The notes: generated by a model not told the origin, from the sequence alone. A stretch of DNA of 64,000 nucleotides from Paenibacillus sp. JCM 10914 (GCF_001315105.1 NZ_BAZR01000031.1:1-64000); one strand, 5' to 3'. Shown: positions 35,918 through 45,581, counted from the first letter of the stretch. Numbers and translations are program-made.

Positions 35918-37332
35918 GTGAGCAAGTTATGGGGCGGACGCTTCACGAAGCAGACGAACGCATTGGTGGAAGAGTATACGGCTTCCATCGGTTTTGATAA
36001 GCAACTGGCAGAAGAAGATATTCAAGCAGTCTGGCGCATGTATCGATGCTCGGCAAATGCGGGATCGTACCGGAAGAAGATGTGGAGACGATCAAGGCAG
36101 GTTTGAACAAGGTGCTCGAACGCATTCGTGAAGGCACGATTGAATTCTCGGTGTCGGATGAGGATATTCATATGAATATCGAGAAGAACTTGATCGAGGA
36201 AGTGGGTCCAGTCGGCGGTAAGCTGCACACGGGCCGCAGTCGTAACGATCAGGTCGCAACGGACATGCACTTGTATTTGCGTAACCGCGTGGTGGCATTG
36301 ACGGGTATGCTGCATGAGCTGCAGACCGCATTGATTGGACAAGCGAAGGACAACCTGGACACCATCATCCCAGGCTATACGCATCTGCAGCGGGCACAGC
36401 CGATCTTGTTCGCGCATCATCTGATGGCGTACGTATCGATGTTCCAGCGTGACATCGACCGTCTGATCGACAGCTACAAACGTATTAACATACTGCCACT
36501 TGGAGCCGGAGCGCTTGCGGGAACGACCTTCCCGATTGATCGTCATTTTGTGGCTGAACAACTGGGCTTTGACGGGGTATATGAGAACAGTCTCGATGCG
36601 GTGAGTGATCGTGACTTTATTCTGGAATTCCTGTCGGATGCCTCGATTATTATGATGCATCTGTCTCGCCTCAGCGAGGAGTTGGTGCTCTGGAGCAGCA
36701 CGGAATTCAACTTCGTTGAGCTGGATGATGCCTTCTGCACGGGCAGCAGCATTATGCCGCAGAAGAAAAATCCGGACGTACCGGAACTGGTCCGCGGCAA
36801 GACCGGACGCGTCTACGGTAATCTGATCGGTCTGCTGACTGTGCTGAAGTCGCTTCCGCTTGCATACAACAAAGACATGCAAGAGGATAAGGAAGGGATG
36901 TTCGACACCGTGGCTACGCTGGAGGGTGCATTGCAACTGTTCGCACCAATGATCGCCACGATGAAGGTGAACAAAGGCCGTATGCGGGAAGCGGTAAATA
37001 CCGACTTCTCGAATGCAACGGATATCGCCGATTTCCTCGTGGGTAAGGGACTTCCGTTCCGTCAGGCACATGAAGTGATTGGTAAGACGGTATTGTATTG
37101 CATTCAGAACCAGAAGTATTTGCTCGATCTGACCCTGGAAGAATTCCAGCAGTTCTCCGAGCTGTTCGACGACAGCATCTATGAGGTGCTGCAGCCGGAG
37201 ACGGTGGTAAATGCACGCAATGTTTACGGTGGAACGGCCACGGAGCAGGTAAAGGCAGCCATCGATCGCAGTGTAACGACGCTGCAAGTGACCGAGGGTT
37301 GGCTCGGTGTTCGTCAAGGACATGTAGAGTAA
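35918..37332 (+). CDS. argH: ArgH, argininosuccinate lyase (frame broken near 36026)
   Basis: GTG 35918 with SD AGAGGGG starts [20 protein letters not shown], the ArgH N-terminus. The frame leaves the family pattern after LAEEDIQ. The correct continuation [20 protein letters not shown] lies in another frame and runs to 37332. One lost A near 36026 (CAAGCAAG to CAAGCAG) explains it, and repair gives about 471 residues. The fumarase-superfamily signature [12 protein letters not shown] and the substrate loop [11 protein letters not shown] are present. The enzyme splits argininosuccinate into arginine and fumarate, completing the pathway. A terminator follows. Confidence 0.92.
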
Positions 37333-37349
37333 CGGATGGGTTGAAGAGA

Positions 37350-37387
37350 ATGGATTTGCGGCATGAAGCCGCGAGTCCATTTTTTTA
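37350..37387 (+). terminator. Terminator of the arginine cluster
   Basis: ATGGA-TTT-GCGGC / GCCGC-GAG-TCCAT hairpin with an ATGAA loop, followed by seven T. Confidence 0.88.
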
Positions 37388-37399
37388 TGAAGCGGTTCA

Positions 37400-37484
37400 A
37401 AAAAATAGATGCAAGCCCTCAGATGGCGGCGAATTCAAGTAATAGGGTGAATTCCGCTTAACATAAGGTGCATGCATCTTTTTC
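37400..37484. terminator. Bidirectional hairpin between argH and the esterase gene
   Basis: AGATGCA (37407-37413) pairs with TGCATCT (37473-37479), and inside lies GCGG-C-GAATTCA / TGAATTC-CGC. A T-run follows on the plus strand, and A-runs before it give a T-run on the minus strand. It would end the minus-strand esterase transcript. Confidence 0.6.
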
Positions 37485-37512
37485 CTAACAGCAGATTTCG
37501 CTCATGAATTCC

Positions 37513-38286
37513 TTAGTCTTGGAGCGGCAGCCACTTCAGAATATCTTGAATGTAGGTATCCCAGTAGCCCCAATCATGGCCGCCGGGTGCTTCATGATAG
37601 GTGAAATCAAGAGTGGTGCCTTCGCAGGCGCTTCGGAATACCTGATTATCTTCATATAGGAAGTCCTCTGTACCGCATGTTTGGTATAGCTTCGGCTTGG
37701 GCCCCGTGGATGCATCCACTTCACGAAGCAGCCACAGCAGGTCTTCCTCTGTGCCGGAGATGTTCCGTTCCCCGTAGACTAAAGTATGATCGTACTGCCG
37801 GTTATCCTCCCCGATCCTTCCTGCCATATCGAGCGCACCCGATAGACTGGCAGCGGCGGCGAACGTATCCGGACAGCGCAGGGCCAACTTGAATGCACCA
37901 TAGCCGCCCATGGATAATCCGGCTACAAAGTTATCTTCTCTTGCATGTGACAACGGGAAGAAGGATCTGGCGATAGCAGGGAGCTCCTTACTGATAAAGG
38001 TCCAATACTTGCCGCCGTATTCCATGTCGGTATAGAAGCTGCGATGAACCTGCGGCATCACGACCGCGATCCCCATGGCCGCGACATAACGCTCAATCGA
38101 AGTGCGGCGCAGCCAGATTGAATCGTCATCGGACAAGCCATGCAGCAGGTAGAGCGTCTTGTGAAGCCCTCCGTGTGCGTTGTTGGTCATACCGATCTGT
38201 GATGAGGTCTGCTGCGGGAGAATCACCGTCATGGATGTACTAAGTCCGAGTACCTCAGAGAAAAAGTGACATTGCATAAGTGCCAT
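37513..38286 (-). CDS. Esterase D/FrmB-like alpha/beta hydrolase (tributyrin-esterase type)
   Basis: 257 residues, no signal peptide, so cytosolic. The alpha/beta-hydrolase fold shows the oxyanion region TLYLLHGLSDDDSIWL near residue 44 and the nucleophile elbow GLSMGGYGAF near 124. The acid is probably in GTEDFLYEDN near 206 and the histidine in APGGHDWGYW near 234. Members hydrolyse short-chain esters or S-formylglutathione; some trim acetyl groups from sugars. The substrate here cannot be told. It is transcribed alone, opposite to its neighbours. Confidence 0.88.
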   Translation of the reverse strand: MALMQCHFFSEVLGLSTSMTVILPQQTSSQIGMTNNAHGGLHKTLYLLHGLSDDDSIWLRRTSIERYVAAMGIAVVMPQVHRSFYTDMEYGGKYWTFISKELPAIARSFFPLSHAREDNFVAGLSMGGYGAFKLALRCPDTFAAAASLSGALDMAGRIGEDNRQYDHTLVYGERNISGTEEDLLWLLREVDASTGPKPKLYQTCGTEDFLYEDNQVFRSACEGTTLDFTYHEAPGGHDWGYWDTYIQDILKWLPLQD

Positions 38287-38430
38287 TGCTTCGTTTCTCC
38301 CTTCATTCTTTCATATATATCATTTAACACATTACCTACAGGGATCATATCATAATCGCATAGGTTGGGCTCCACTTAAATGGAGATCTCACTACTAGAA
38401 TTTAGGTGCTGGGGCACCAGAACGTAACAC

Positions 38431-38448
38431 CTCGGTCTTAAGACCGAG
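38431..38448. promoter_or_regulatory. 18-bp perfect palindrome upstream of the bactofilin gene
   Basis: CTCGGTCTTAAGACCGAG, with no loop, lies in the region shared by the divergent esterase and bactofilin genes. It resembles a dimer-binding operator more than a terminator; the nearby GGTGC-TGGG-GCACC (38405-38417) could also fold. Confidence 0.45.
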
Positions 38449-38574
38449 AACAAATTCCGTCAACGGTCGGTTTAGCGGATATTCGCATTATGGTATCTTA
38501 AAGGGAGTGAGATACAATAATACGATTCGTGAATAGCAAAATATGATAATGACTATTAATAACCGGGAGGGCTT

Positions 38575-39306
38575 ATGATGATGGAGCAAGAGCACAAACG
38601 TCAGGATATGAAGATCGCAGGGGCTGGGAGTGCCAGTGGGGGTTACTATAACAAGGTGAGGATCGATGGCGCAGGGCGTGTTGACGGCGACGTGGATTGT
38701 GAGTCCTTCGTAATAAATGGTTCAGCGAATGTGAGCGGAAGCGTTGCCACCCAATCGATGGTGGTGAACGGCTCGGGCAGCGTGAAGGGTTCTTTACAGT
38801 CCGAAGATCTTGAAGTAGCCGGTAATCTCAATATAAAAGGCAACCTGCGTTCCCGATCGATTGGGATCGATGGACACACCAGTGTCAAAGGCGATTCTGA
38901 ATCGGAAAGTCTTGAAGTGAACGGGAATCTACGTGTGCATGGTGATGTACGGAGTGAAAAGGCGACGTTTAACGGATTGTTTAATATTGATGGTCGTTTA
39001 CATGTCGGCTCCGCCCACATCCAGGTGCTCGGTCGCAGCATTGCGCGTGAGATCGTGGGGGATCGGATTACGGTTCGCCGTAAAGGGCAGCGCTTCTGGG
39101 ATATGCTCTCCATTAACCTGCGCGGCAATCGCCTGGAGGCACGTGTCATCGAAGGCGATGTGCTCGACCTTGAGTACGTGGAAGCGGATATCGTCCGCGG
39201 CAATCGGGTCATTCTGGGTAAGGGATGCCAAGTGCGTCAAGTTGAATATCGGGATGAGTATAATCAACATCCCGAAGCGGAGGTTGGAGCGTCTGACCGA
39301 ATCTGA
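38575..39306 (+). CDS. Bactofilin-type polymer-forming cytoskeletal protein
   Basis: 243 residues. The start is one of three successive ATGs (38575, 38578, 38581) after SD GGGAGG. The central region (about 25-150) is a beta-helix ladder of short repeats with V-x-G-x hallmarks (INGSANVSGSVA, VNGSGSVKGSLQ, VAGNLNIKGNLR, VNGNLRVHGDVR), typical of the bactofilin domain. The C-terminal part (150-215) carries a further beta domain. Bactofilins self-assemble without nucleotides and scaffold envelope proteins; B. subtilis BacEF (YhbEF) act in flagellar assembly. The gene stands alone and converges on the VanW gene. Confidence 0.85.
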   Translation: MMMEQEHKRQDMKIAGAGSASGGYYNKVRIDGAGRVDGDVDCESFVINGSANVSGSVATQSMVVNGSGSVKGSLQSEDLEVAGNLNIKGNLRSRSIGIDGHTSVKGDSESESLEVNGNLRVHGDVRSEKATFNGLFNIDGRLHVGSAHIQVLGRSIAREIVGDRITVRRKGQRFWDMLSINLRGNRLEARVIEGDVLDLEYVEADIVRGNRVILGKGCQVRQVEYRDEYNQHPEAEVGASDRI

Positions 39307-39335
39307 TTGCGTTGAAGAATCCAAACGAGCGGATA

Positions 39336-39379
39336 AACAGGGACCTCACAGGGCTATATAGCCCTGTGAGGTCCCTGTT
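39336..39379. terminator. 44-bp perfect palindrome between convergent genes
   Basis: Two 22-base arms with no spacer. The outer ends are AACAGGGACC and GGTCCCTGTT, and the centre is GGGCTATATAGCCC. It can terminate both the bactofilin and VanW transcripts, although neither side has a long T-run. Confidence 0.75.
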
Positions 39380-39384
39380 ATGGT

Positions 39385-40827
39385 TTAGGGCGTACTGACA
39401 CCATCCTCGACAACTTCCTCTTTTGATGGCTCCTTGGTATTCGGCATCGGAATCTCATTGCTTGGATTGATCGCCACGATGCTGTTCTGGGCGCGATACG
39501 TGTCCTTGGATATTTTGACCTTCTCCACGACCTCGCCGTTCACTTTCTTGGTCCGGTAGGTCTCAACGACATAACCGGGTTTCCCATTCTGAACCACTTG
39601 CTTGAATCCGGGTGGCAGCGCGGTGTTATGAATGACTTTCTCCGGTGAAGGCAACGTCTCAATCGTATTGGATTCAATCGCGTACTCCGTATTTTCCGGG
39701 AAAGTTCCGAACATTTTCAAAGTGAGCGTGTCATTGGAGACATCGGCCAGGATAAGCAGGTGCTTATCTGTATTGTTGCGGAAACGAAAGTTAATTGCAC
39801 CTTCGGCAAAGGTAGCATCCTGTCCTTTAGGCAAATAGCTAACAGGTAACGAATGGTTACGACGCTCCGTGATATCCAGCCCCATCAGCAGCGCAGCGTG
39901 ATAAACCGTACTCGACACCTGACAGATGCCGCCGCCGATGCCAGGCACAAGCTTGCCGTTTACGATGACAGGCGCTTCCTTGAATCCGTATTCTTTTTTG
40001 GCGGTATCGATGATATGCGCATAATTGAACTCATCCCCAGGTTTGAGAATCATACCGTCAACTGTCTTAGCCGCGGCGCTAACGTTATGGATTCGGCCAG
40101 GCGCGCTGGCGCCCAGACTGGTCGAGAACTCGACAACCTTTCTCGCGATTCCTTCAGCTTGAAGCGTCTTCACGGTGACGTCGGGCTTCTGTCTAATCAG
40201 TGGTAGCTCAATGACGATACCCTGATGCTCCTGTTGTTGCAGTTCCGTGATATTATGCTCATTTGGCAGAGCAGCGCTTAGCCTTTCGTAAAGAGCTGCC
40301 CAGTGAATGCGGTAGGCGGTTTTCTCGGGTGTATAGCGGACGATGTCGTCCTTGGAAATACTACGTACCGCGGGCACGGGTTCACCGAAGTGCTCTTTTT
40401 CCCATGCCAAATTGAATCTCTTCTTCAACACATCCCGGTCCCATTCCGTGGCGATATGCCATTCTTGCTTGAAATTACGTCTATACACGGCGCGTTCCCA
40501 TAGCGATCCTTCGAATAGCTGTTGCACTCCAGCCCGAAAAGCCTCCGCTTGAAACGTAACCCCGGCCTCCAGCATATTGATACTCACGCGTTCCCCCTTC
40601 AGAGCATCCGATTGCAATTGAATCGTCATCGCCGATATTGTCTGAAGTTTATCTTCCAGCTCCGACAGTACGTTATCAGCCGGTTGGCCACCGACATTCC
40701 AGTCCGATAATACGACTCCTTTGGGAAGTTCTTTCTGATTGACGTAGATCGTCAACAAGCCAAAACCGACGGAGAGCAGAAGAGCAAAGCTGATGATAAT
40801 GATGAGGGTTAGATGAATCTTTTTCAT
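39385..40827 (-). CDS. VanW-family protein with N-terminal membrane anchor
   Basis: ATG 40827 (SD AAGAAGGTGG) gives 480 residues. One membrane segment near residues 3-25 (LTLIIIISFALLLSVGFGLL) is followed by a peptidoglycan-binding_4-like region (35-200). The VanW domain (about 225-370) includes FSTSLGASAPGRIHNV, GDEFNYAHIIDTAKK and PGIGGGICQVSSTVYHAALL. A G5-like tail near the C-terminus reads PGYVVETYRTKKVNGEVVEK. The family is common in Firmicutes and named after a vancomycin cluster gene, but does not itself imply resistance. The role is probably in the cell wall. Confidence 0.87.
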   Translation of the reverse strand: MKKIHLTLIIIISFALLLSVGFGLLTIYVNQKELPKGVVLSDWNVGGQPADNVLSELEDKLQTISAMTIQLQSDALKGERVSINMLEAGVTFQAEAFRAGVQQLFEGSLWERAVYRRNFKQEWHIATEWDRDVLKKRFNLAWEKEHFGEPVPAVRSISKDDIVRYTPEKTAYRIHWAALYERLSAALPNEHNITELQQQEHQGIVIELPLIRQKPDVTVKTLQAEGIARKVVEFSTSLGASAPGRIHNVSAAAKTVDGMILKPGDEFNYAHIIDTAKKEYGFKEAPVIVNGKLVPGIGGGICQVSSTVYHAALLMGLDITERRNHSLPVSYLPKGQDATFAEGAINFRFRNNTDKHLLILADVSNDTLTLKMFGTFPENTEYAIESNTIETLPSPEKVIHNTALPPGFKQVVQNGKPGYVVETYRTKKVNGEVVEKVKISKDTYRAQNSIVAINPSNEIPMPNTKEPSKEEVVEDGVSTP

Positions 40828-40919
40828 GATAACCACCTTCTTAACTTCGTATTAGCCACGGTTCATGCGCTTGTTCATGTATATGTCACGATAGGCTCAA
40901 ACTTTCGGGTACAAAAAAG

Positions 40920-40935
40920 GTAACAATTTTGTTAC
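40920..40935. promoter_or_regulatory. Palindrome over the presumed ftsE promoter
   Basis: GTAACAA-TT-TTGTTAC is a 16-bp perfect palindrome that overlaps a TACAAT -10-like hexamer (40932-40937). It is placed like an operator for ftsEX. No clear -35 element was found. Confidence 0.4.
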
Positions 40936-41032
40936 AATGAGTGATGTCGTGAGGAATTTTCTATATTTTTAAAGGAATTCGATGGAAACTGTCGAAAGTA
41001 TAATGGCTAATTATGGATTGGGAAGTGATGAA

Positions 41033-41718
41033 GTGATTGAAATGCAGGACGTATGGAAGACCTATCCTACTGGTGCTCATGCGCTTCAGGGAGTTTCCGT
41101 TAAGATTGACCGTAATGAATTCGTGTATGTTGTCGGCCCGTCAGGTGCAGGCAAGTCGACATTTATGAAACTTATTTATAGAGAAGAAGTACCTACGAAA
41201 GGGCAAATATCCGTTAACGGGTTTAATATCGGGAAGCTGAAGCAACGTAAAATCCGTATGTTCGTCGAAATATCGGGGTTATTTTCCAAGATTATCGATT
41301 ACTGCCGAAGCTGTCCGCTTATGAGAATGTAGCATTCGCAATGGAAGTTATTGAAGCGCCGCAGCGCATCATTAAGAAGCGGGTGATGGAGGTACTGGAT
41401 TTGGTGGGACTCAAGTCCAAGGCGACTCGTGAACCTTCCCAGCTCTCCGGCGGGGAGCAACAGCGGATTGCGATTGCAAGAGCGATCGTGAACAATCCCT
41501 CGGTTATCATCGCGGACGAGCCTACCGGTAACCTGGATCCGGAAACGTCGTGGGGAATCATGCAGCTGCTCGACGAGATTAATTTCAGGGGAACGACGAT
41601 CGTGATGGCGACCCATAACCGGGATATCGTGAATACGATGCGCAAGCGGGTGCTTGCCATTGAGCAGGGGCAGATTGTGCGCGACCAACAGAGAGGGGAT
41701 TACGGATATGAATTTTAG
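41033..41718 (+). CDS. ftsE: FtsE, cell-division ABC ATPase (frame broken near 41254)
   Basis: GTG 41033 ([11 protein letters not shown]) is chosen because the repaired length, 228 residues, equals the B. subtilis protein; ATG 40982 is an alternative. Walker A is GPSGAGKST. After KQRKI the frame leaves the family, but another frame continues [21 protein letters not shown] lost C (ATCCCG to ATCCG, 41253-41255) explains it. The signature [15 protein letters not shown] and Walker [13 protein letters not shown] follow. FtsE powers FtsX, which activates cell-wall hydrolases during growth and division. It overlaps ftsX by 11 bases. Confidence 0.93.
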
Positions 41719-42616
41719 AACCTTCTTGCGGCACTTGCGGGAAGGGGCAAAGAGCGTTTTCCGGAACGGCTGGATGTCGGTCGCATCCATTACCTCCATC
41801 GTGGTGTCTTTATTTATATTGGGTGTCTTCATCCTACTTGTCATGAATGTGAATGCATTAGCCGATAAAGCAGATAGCAACGTACAGATCAATACATACC
41901 TCAATCTGAATGTGGATGAGGATATGCGTTCGACGGTAGAGGACGAGATCAAAGCCATGCCGGAAGTCAGTACGGTTAAGTTCGTCTCCAAGGAAGAGGG
42001 GATGAAGCAGCTTGAGGAAAGCTTGAGTTCCGAATGGCTGGAAGGCTTTAGCGAAGAGGATCAGAACCCGTTGCCGGATGCGTTTGAAGTTTCGGTCATT
42101 GAACCGACCACCGTCGCTTTTGTGGCGGACAAGATCAGCGCCTTGAACGAGAAGCATGCGGAACAGCCGATCCTGCGAGTGAAGTATGGTGAGGGCACCG
42201 TTGAGACGTTGTTCAAAATCACAAGAACCGTGCGGAATATCGGGTTTATTTTCGTAGGTGGTCTAGCCTTGATGTCGATGTTCCTGATATCCAATACGAT
42301 CCGGGTAACCATTCTGGCCCGCCGCCGTGAGATCAGCATCATGAAGCTGGTCGGAGCGACGAACAACTTTATCCGCTGGCCGTTTTTCGTGGAAGGGGCT
42401 ATGATCGGCCTGCTTGGTTCCATCGTTACCGTTGCCTTGTTGTTCGTGGGTTACTCCCGCTTGCACACTGCGGTTCAGAGTGACATAACCCTTGCGCAAA
42501 GTTTGATTCCACTTGGAGATCTATGGATGCTGCTCGGGGGAACCATCATTGGACTTGGCATGATCATAGGCATTTGGGGAAGCACGATGTCGATACGTAA
42601 ATTCCTGAAAGTATAA
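41708..42616 (+). CDS. ftsX: FtsX, cell-division ABC transporter permease-like protein
   Basis: ATG 41708 gives 302 residues; the upstream part of the open frame is ftsE sequence. The topology is FtsX-like: a membrane segment near 23-45 (SIVVSLFILGVFILLVM), a large extracellular loop (about 46-175), then three membrane segments near 180-205, 230-255 and 275-295. The segment RRREISIMKLVGATNNFIRW near 210 is the conserved coupling motif. With FtsE it transmits ATP hydrolysis to an extracellular hydrolase; the M23 protein next door is the obvious partner. Confidence 0.95.
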   Translation: MNFRTFLRHLREGAKSVFRNGWMSVASITSIVVSLFILGVFILLVMNVNALADKADSNVQINTYLNLNVDEDMRSTVEDEIKAMPEVSTVKFVSKEEGMKQLEESLSSEWLEGFSEEDQNPLPDAFEVSVIEPTTVAFVADKISALNEKHAEQPILRVKYGEGTVETLFKITRTVRNIGFIFVGGLALMSMFLISNTIRVTILARRREISIMKLVGATNNFIRWPFFVEGAMIGLLGSIVTVALLFVGYSRLHTAVQSDITLAQSLIPLGDLWMLLGGTIIGLGMIIGIWGSTMSIRKFLKV

Positions 42617-42648
42617 TAAATAACAGAGTAAAGGATGGGGAGCGAACG

Positions 42649-43935
42649 TTGAAAAAAATCGCCGCTGGCTTAGCAGCCTTATTACTGGCCACTGTTATGA
42701 TCCAACCTACTGCCTCAGAAGCACAGAAGAAGACGGCAGCTGATGTAGACAAGGAACTGAAGACCCTGCAGGAGCAGGTGAAGAAGGCGCGGGAGCAGAA
42801 GAGCAAAGCCGCCGATGATAAACAAGAAGCGCAGCACTATAAGAACAAGACGACGAATAATCTGAAATATGTGATGGAACAGATTAGTATTGTGAGTAAT
42901 GAGTTGACCAAAATCTCCATGAAGATCGAGGAGACGGAGGACCAGCTTAGAATAACTACGGTTGAACTGGAAGCTGCCGAGGAACGTATTGAATCTCGCG
43001 AGAAGCTGTTAGAGTCTCGCGTTCGTCTCATCTATATGGACGGGCAAGTATCGTATCTTGACGTACTGCTCTCCTCAACAAGCTTCAGCGATTTCATTGA
43101 ACGGGCGGATTCCTTGAAGACGATCGTTGATCAAGATCAGGATCTGCTTGTACAGCATAAACAGGACAAGCTGCTGGTGATCGATAAGAAGAAGGAGCTT
43201 GAAGGACAATATGCTACCGCCAAAGATCTTTACGGTCAGATGGAGGATCGCAAGAGCATCCTGAACGAGAAGGAACAGGAGAAGCGTGTGTTGATTGCCC
43301 AGTATGATCAAGAGATCGAGGACGCGGATATCTTGACCGAAGAGCAGGATCGAATGCTCGTAGCTCTGGCAAGCAAGCGCTCTGACTTGCAGAAAGAGAA
43401 GAACAAATTGGCTGCCGAAGAAGCAGCTCGCAAAGCGGCCGCAGCCAAAGCAGCAGCAGCGAAGCGGGCTCAAGCTCAAGCCACCAAGCTTGGTGGAAGT
43501 AAGGGTGGTGGAAGCAAGAGTGCTGGATTTACGGGTAACGGTGGGCCGTTTGCGATTCCGGTATCCGGGGCCCGACTGTCCTCCGGTTATGGACCGCGTG
43601 TCCATCCGGTAACGGGTCAAGTCGGCAAGATGCATACAGGCGTAGACTTTGCAGCTCCTCAAGGAACGGATATTCGTGCAGCCGAAGGTGGTACCGTAAT
43701 TATGGCCGAATGGTGGAGCGGCTACGGAAACTGTGTTATTGTTGATCATGGGGGCGGAGTTTGGACCCTGTATGGTCATATCCGTAACGGCGGCATCAAA
43801 GTAAGTGAAGGCGACAAGGTATCCAGAGGACAAAAGATTGCTGAGGTTGGATCAACCGGTCAAAGCACAGGTCCTCATCTTCATTTTGAAGTCCGGGTTA
43901 ATGGATCGCCGGTTAATCCTTCGCCGTATCTGTAG
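42649..43935 (+). CDS. M23 peptidase with coiled coil (EnvC/PcsB-like cell-wall hydrolase)
   Basis: TTG 42649 after GGGGAG, 428 residues. A signal peptide (1-25) is followed by a long coiled coil (about 30-260, very rich in K, E, Q and A), a glycine/serine linker (278-300) and a C-terminal LytM domain. The zinc motifs are HTGVDFAAP near 327 and HLHFEV near 409. The layout matches hydrolases or activators controlled by FtsEX. With the HxxxD and HxH ligands intact it is probably catalytic. It lies 32 bases after ftsX in the same direction, so joint expression is likely. Confidence 0.92.
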   Translation: MKKIAAGLAALLLATVMIQPTASEAQKKTAADVDKELKTLQEQVKKAREQKSKAADDKQEAQHYKNKTTNNLKYVMEQISIVSNELTKISMKIEETEDQLRITTVELEAAEERIESREKLLESRVRLIYMDGQVSYLDVLLSSTSFSDFIERADSLKTIVDQDQDLLVQHKQDKLLVIDKKKELEGQYATAKDLYGQMEDRKSILNEKEQEKRVLIAQYDQEIEDADILTEEQDRMLVALASKRSDLQKEKNKLAAEEAARKAAAAKAAAAKRAQAQATKLGGSKGGGSKSAGFTGNGGPFAIPVSGARLSSGYGPRVHPVTGQVGKMHTGVDFAAPQGTDIRAAEGGTVIMAEWWSGYGNCVIVDHGGGVWTLYGHIRNGGIKVSEGDKVSRGQKIAEVGSTGQSTGPHLHFEVRVNGSPVNPSPYL

Positions 43936-44068
43936 CCTGGCTTCGGGCAAGAATGGTAACCTTATCAAGGCCGCTGTATAAATATTCCCGACAAGCCAAT
44001 CATATACTAGGTGGACGGGATTCCCCGTGTGTGTTTAGCAGTTGATACGTACAAAGGCGGTGAGGTAC

Positions 44069-45535
44069 TTGCTCAAAAAACGAACGGCTGTATTTCTGGT
44101 CATAGCTGCCATGTTGTGCGGGATTATGATAAGCATGGCTTTAACCCAGCTGCCTGCCAGCCAGACTGGCAATGGTGAGGGTTTGCTAGCCAGTATCGGA
44201 GACAAGAACGGATTGGAACAGGCCGAGGCTAAGAAATTAGGCACGGTGCTGGATCTGATCGAGAGCAATTATTACAAGGATATCGACCGGTCGAAGTTAA
44301 TCGACGGCGCGATCAACGGGATGATGGATGCCCTGGAAGATCCATATTCCAACTATATGGCGAAAGACACGGCAGCTCAGTTCCAAGAGAGCATCGAAGG
44401 CTCCTTTACTGGAATCGGTGCAGAGGTATCTTCGCAGGATGGCAATGTCATTGTGGTATCCCCGATTAAGGGATCACCTGCCGAGAAGGCAGGGATTCGA
44501 GCGAAGGATCTCATTCTATCCGTTAACGGCGAATCTCTGCAAGGACTTGATTTGAATATAGCCGTTAACAAAATACGCGGCCCGAAGGGTTCCGAAGCTG
44601 TATTGCAGGTCAAGCGTGCAGGTTCCGAAAAGCCGATTGAGTTTACCATCGTTCGGGATGAGGTGGATCTCGAGACGGTTTCCTCACGTATGGAGGCTAA
44701 CGGCGTTGGCGTGATTGAAATTTCACAGTTCTCCGTGAATACGGCCGAGAGGTTCAAACAGGAATTGGAAAGCCTGGAGAGCCAGGGCATGAAGGGGCTA
44801 GTGATCGATGTACGGAATAATCCGGGCGGTGTGTTATCCGTCGTCATCGACATAGCGGAGCAATTCGTTCCTAAGGGCGAGCTGATCGTTCAGGTTGAAG
44901 ATAAGAACGAGAAGCGAGAGGAGCATTTGTCGAAAGGGCAAGCGAAACCTTATCCTGTTGCCGTTCTGTTGAACAAGGGAAGTGCAAGCGCCTCAGAGAT
45001 ATTGGCAGGTGCGCTGCAGCAGTCAGCAGGCGCTACGCTGCTTGGCGAGCATTCTTTTGGCAAAGGTACGGTGCAGACCAGCTTCGACAAGCAATTTGGA
45101 GATGGAAGCATGATCAAGGTTACCATCGCTAAATGGTTGACACCTAATGGTACCTGGATTCATGAGGATGGCATCGAGCCGGACATTAACGTGGCTCAAC
45201 CTGGATACTTTACGGTCGCTCCAATCGATAAGAAGAAGACCTACGCATTCGACGCGAACAGCACGGATGTGAAGAGCGCGCAGATCATGCTGGAAGCGGT
45301 TGGTTACGATACGGGTCGCACCGACGGTTACTTTGATCGTAATACGGAGAAGGCGATTAAGAACTTCCAGACGAAGCACAAGCTGAAGTCGGATGGTATC
45401 ATCGACAGCGCAACGGCTGAGGCGCTAGAAGCAGCATTAATCGAGAAGATTCAGGATCCGAAAGAGGATAACCAAATGAATCGTGGAATTGCCGAGGTGC
45501 AGAAGGAAATCGCAGCAAAGACGTCGAACAAATAA
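44069..45535 (+). CDS. ctpB: CtpB-like carboxy-terminal processing protease (S41)
   Basis: The start is uncertain: TTG 44069 follows GGTGAGG and gives 488 residues; upstream GTG 44060 and TTG 44042 lack good SDs. An N-terminal anchor (AVFLVIAAMLCGIMISMALT) is followed by a PDZ domain (about 95-180, SFTGIGAEVSSQDG) and the S41 catalytic region, with nucleophile serine in GSASASEIL near 313 and lysine in FGKGTVQ near 338. A peptidoglycan-binding domain (about 385-455) ends the protein. In B. subtilis CtpB cleaves SpoIVFA to trigger sigma-K. The ftsX-to-minJ context agrees with this name. Confidence 0.9.
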   Translation: MLKKRTAVFLVIAAMLCGIMISMALTQLPASQTGNGEGLLASIGDKNGLEQAEAKKLGTVLDLIESNYYKDIDRSKLIDGAINGMMDALEDPYSNYMAKDTAAQFQESIEGSFTGIGAEVSSQDGNVIVVSPIKGSPAEKAGIRAKDLILSVNGESLQGLDLNIAVNKIRGPKGSEAVLQVKRAGSEKPIEFTIVRDEVDLETVSSRMEANGVGVIEISQFSVNTAERFKQELESLESQGMKGLVIDVRNNPGGVLSVVIDIAEQFVPKGELIVQVEDKNEKREEHLSKGQAKPYPVAVLLNKGSASASEILAGALQQSAGATLLGEHSFGKGTVQTSFDKQFGDGSMIKVTIAKWLTPNGTWIHEDGIEPDINVAQPGYFTVAPIDKKKTYAFDANSTDVKSAQIMLEAVGYDTGRTDGYFDRNTEKAIKNFQTKHKLKSDGIIDSATAEALEAALIEKIQDPKEDNQMNRGIAEVQKEIAAKTSNK

Positions 45536-45565
45536 GAAGGCTGAAATTTAGCCTTCTTTTTTTCT
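45535..45565 (+). terminator. Terminator after ctpB
   Basis: AGAAGGCT-GAAATTT-AGCCTTCT followed by T-rich sequence; it overlaps the ctpB stop codon. Confidence 0.85.
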
Positions 45566-45581
45566 TTTATCGTAGGAAGGA

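Noticed and set aside
36022-37380. Long minus-strand open frame (452 codons) opposite argH
   Set aside because: ArgH on the plus strand is certain. The antisense frame has no family features and runs through the arg terminator.
39385-40827. Vancomycin resistance determinant
   Set aside because: VanW-family proteins are common in Firmicutes. No vanHAX-type ligase or dehydrogenase genes are present.
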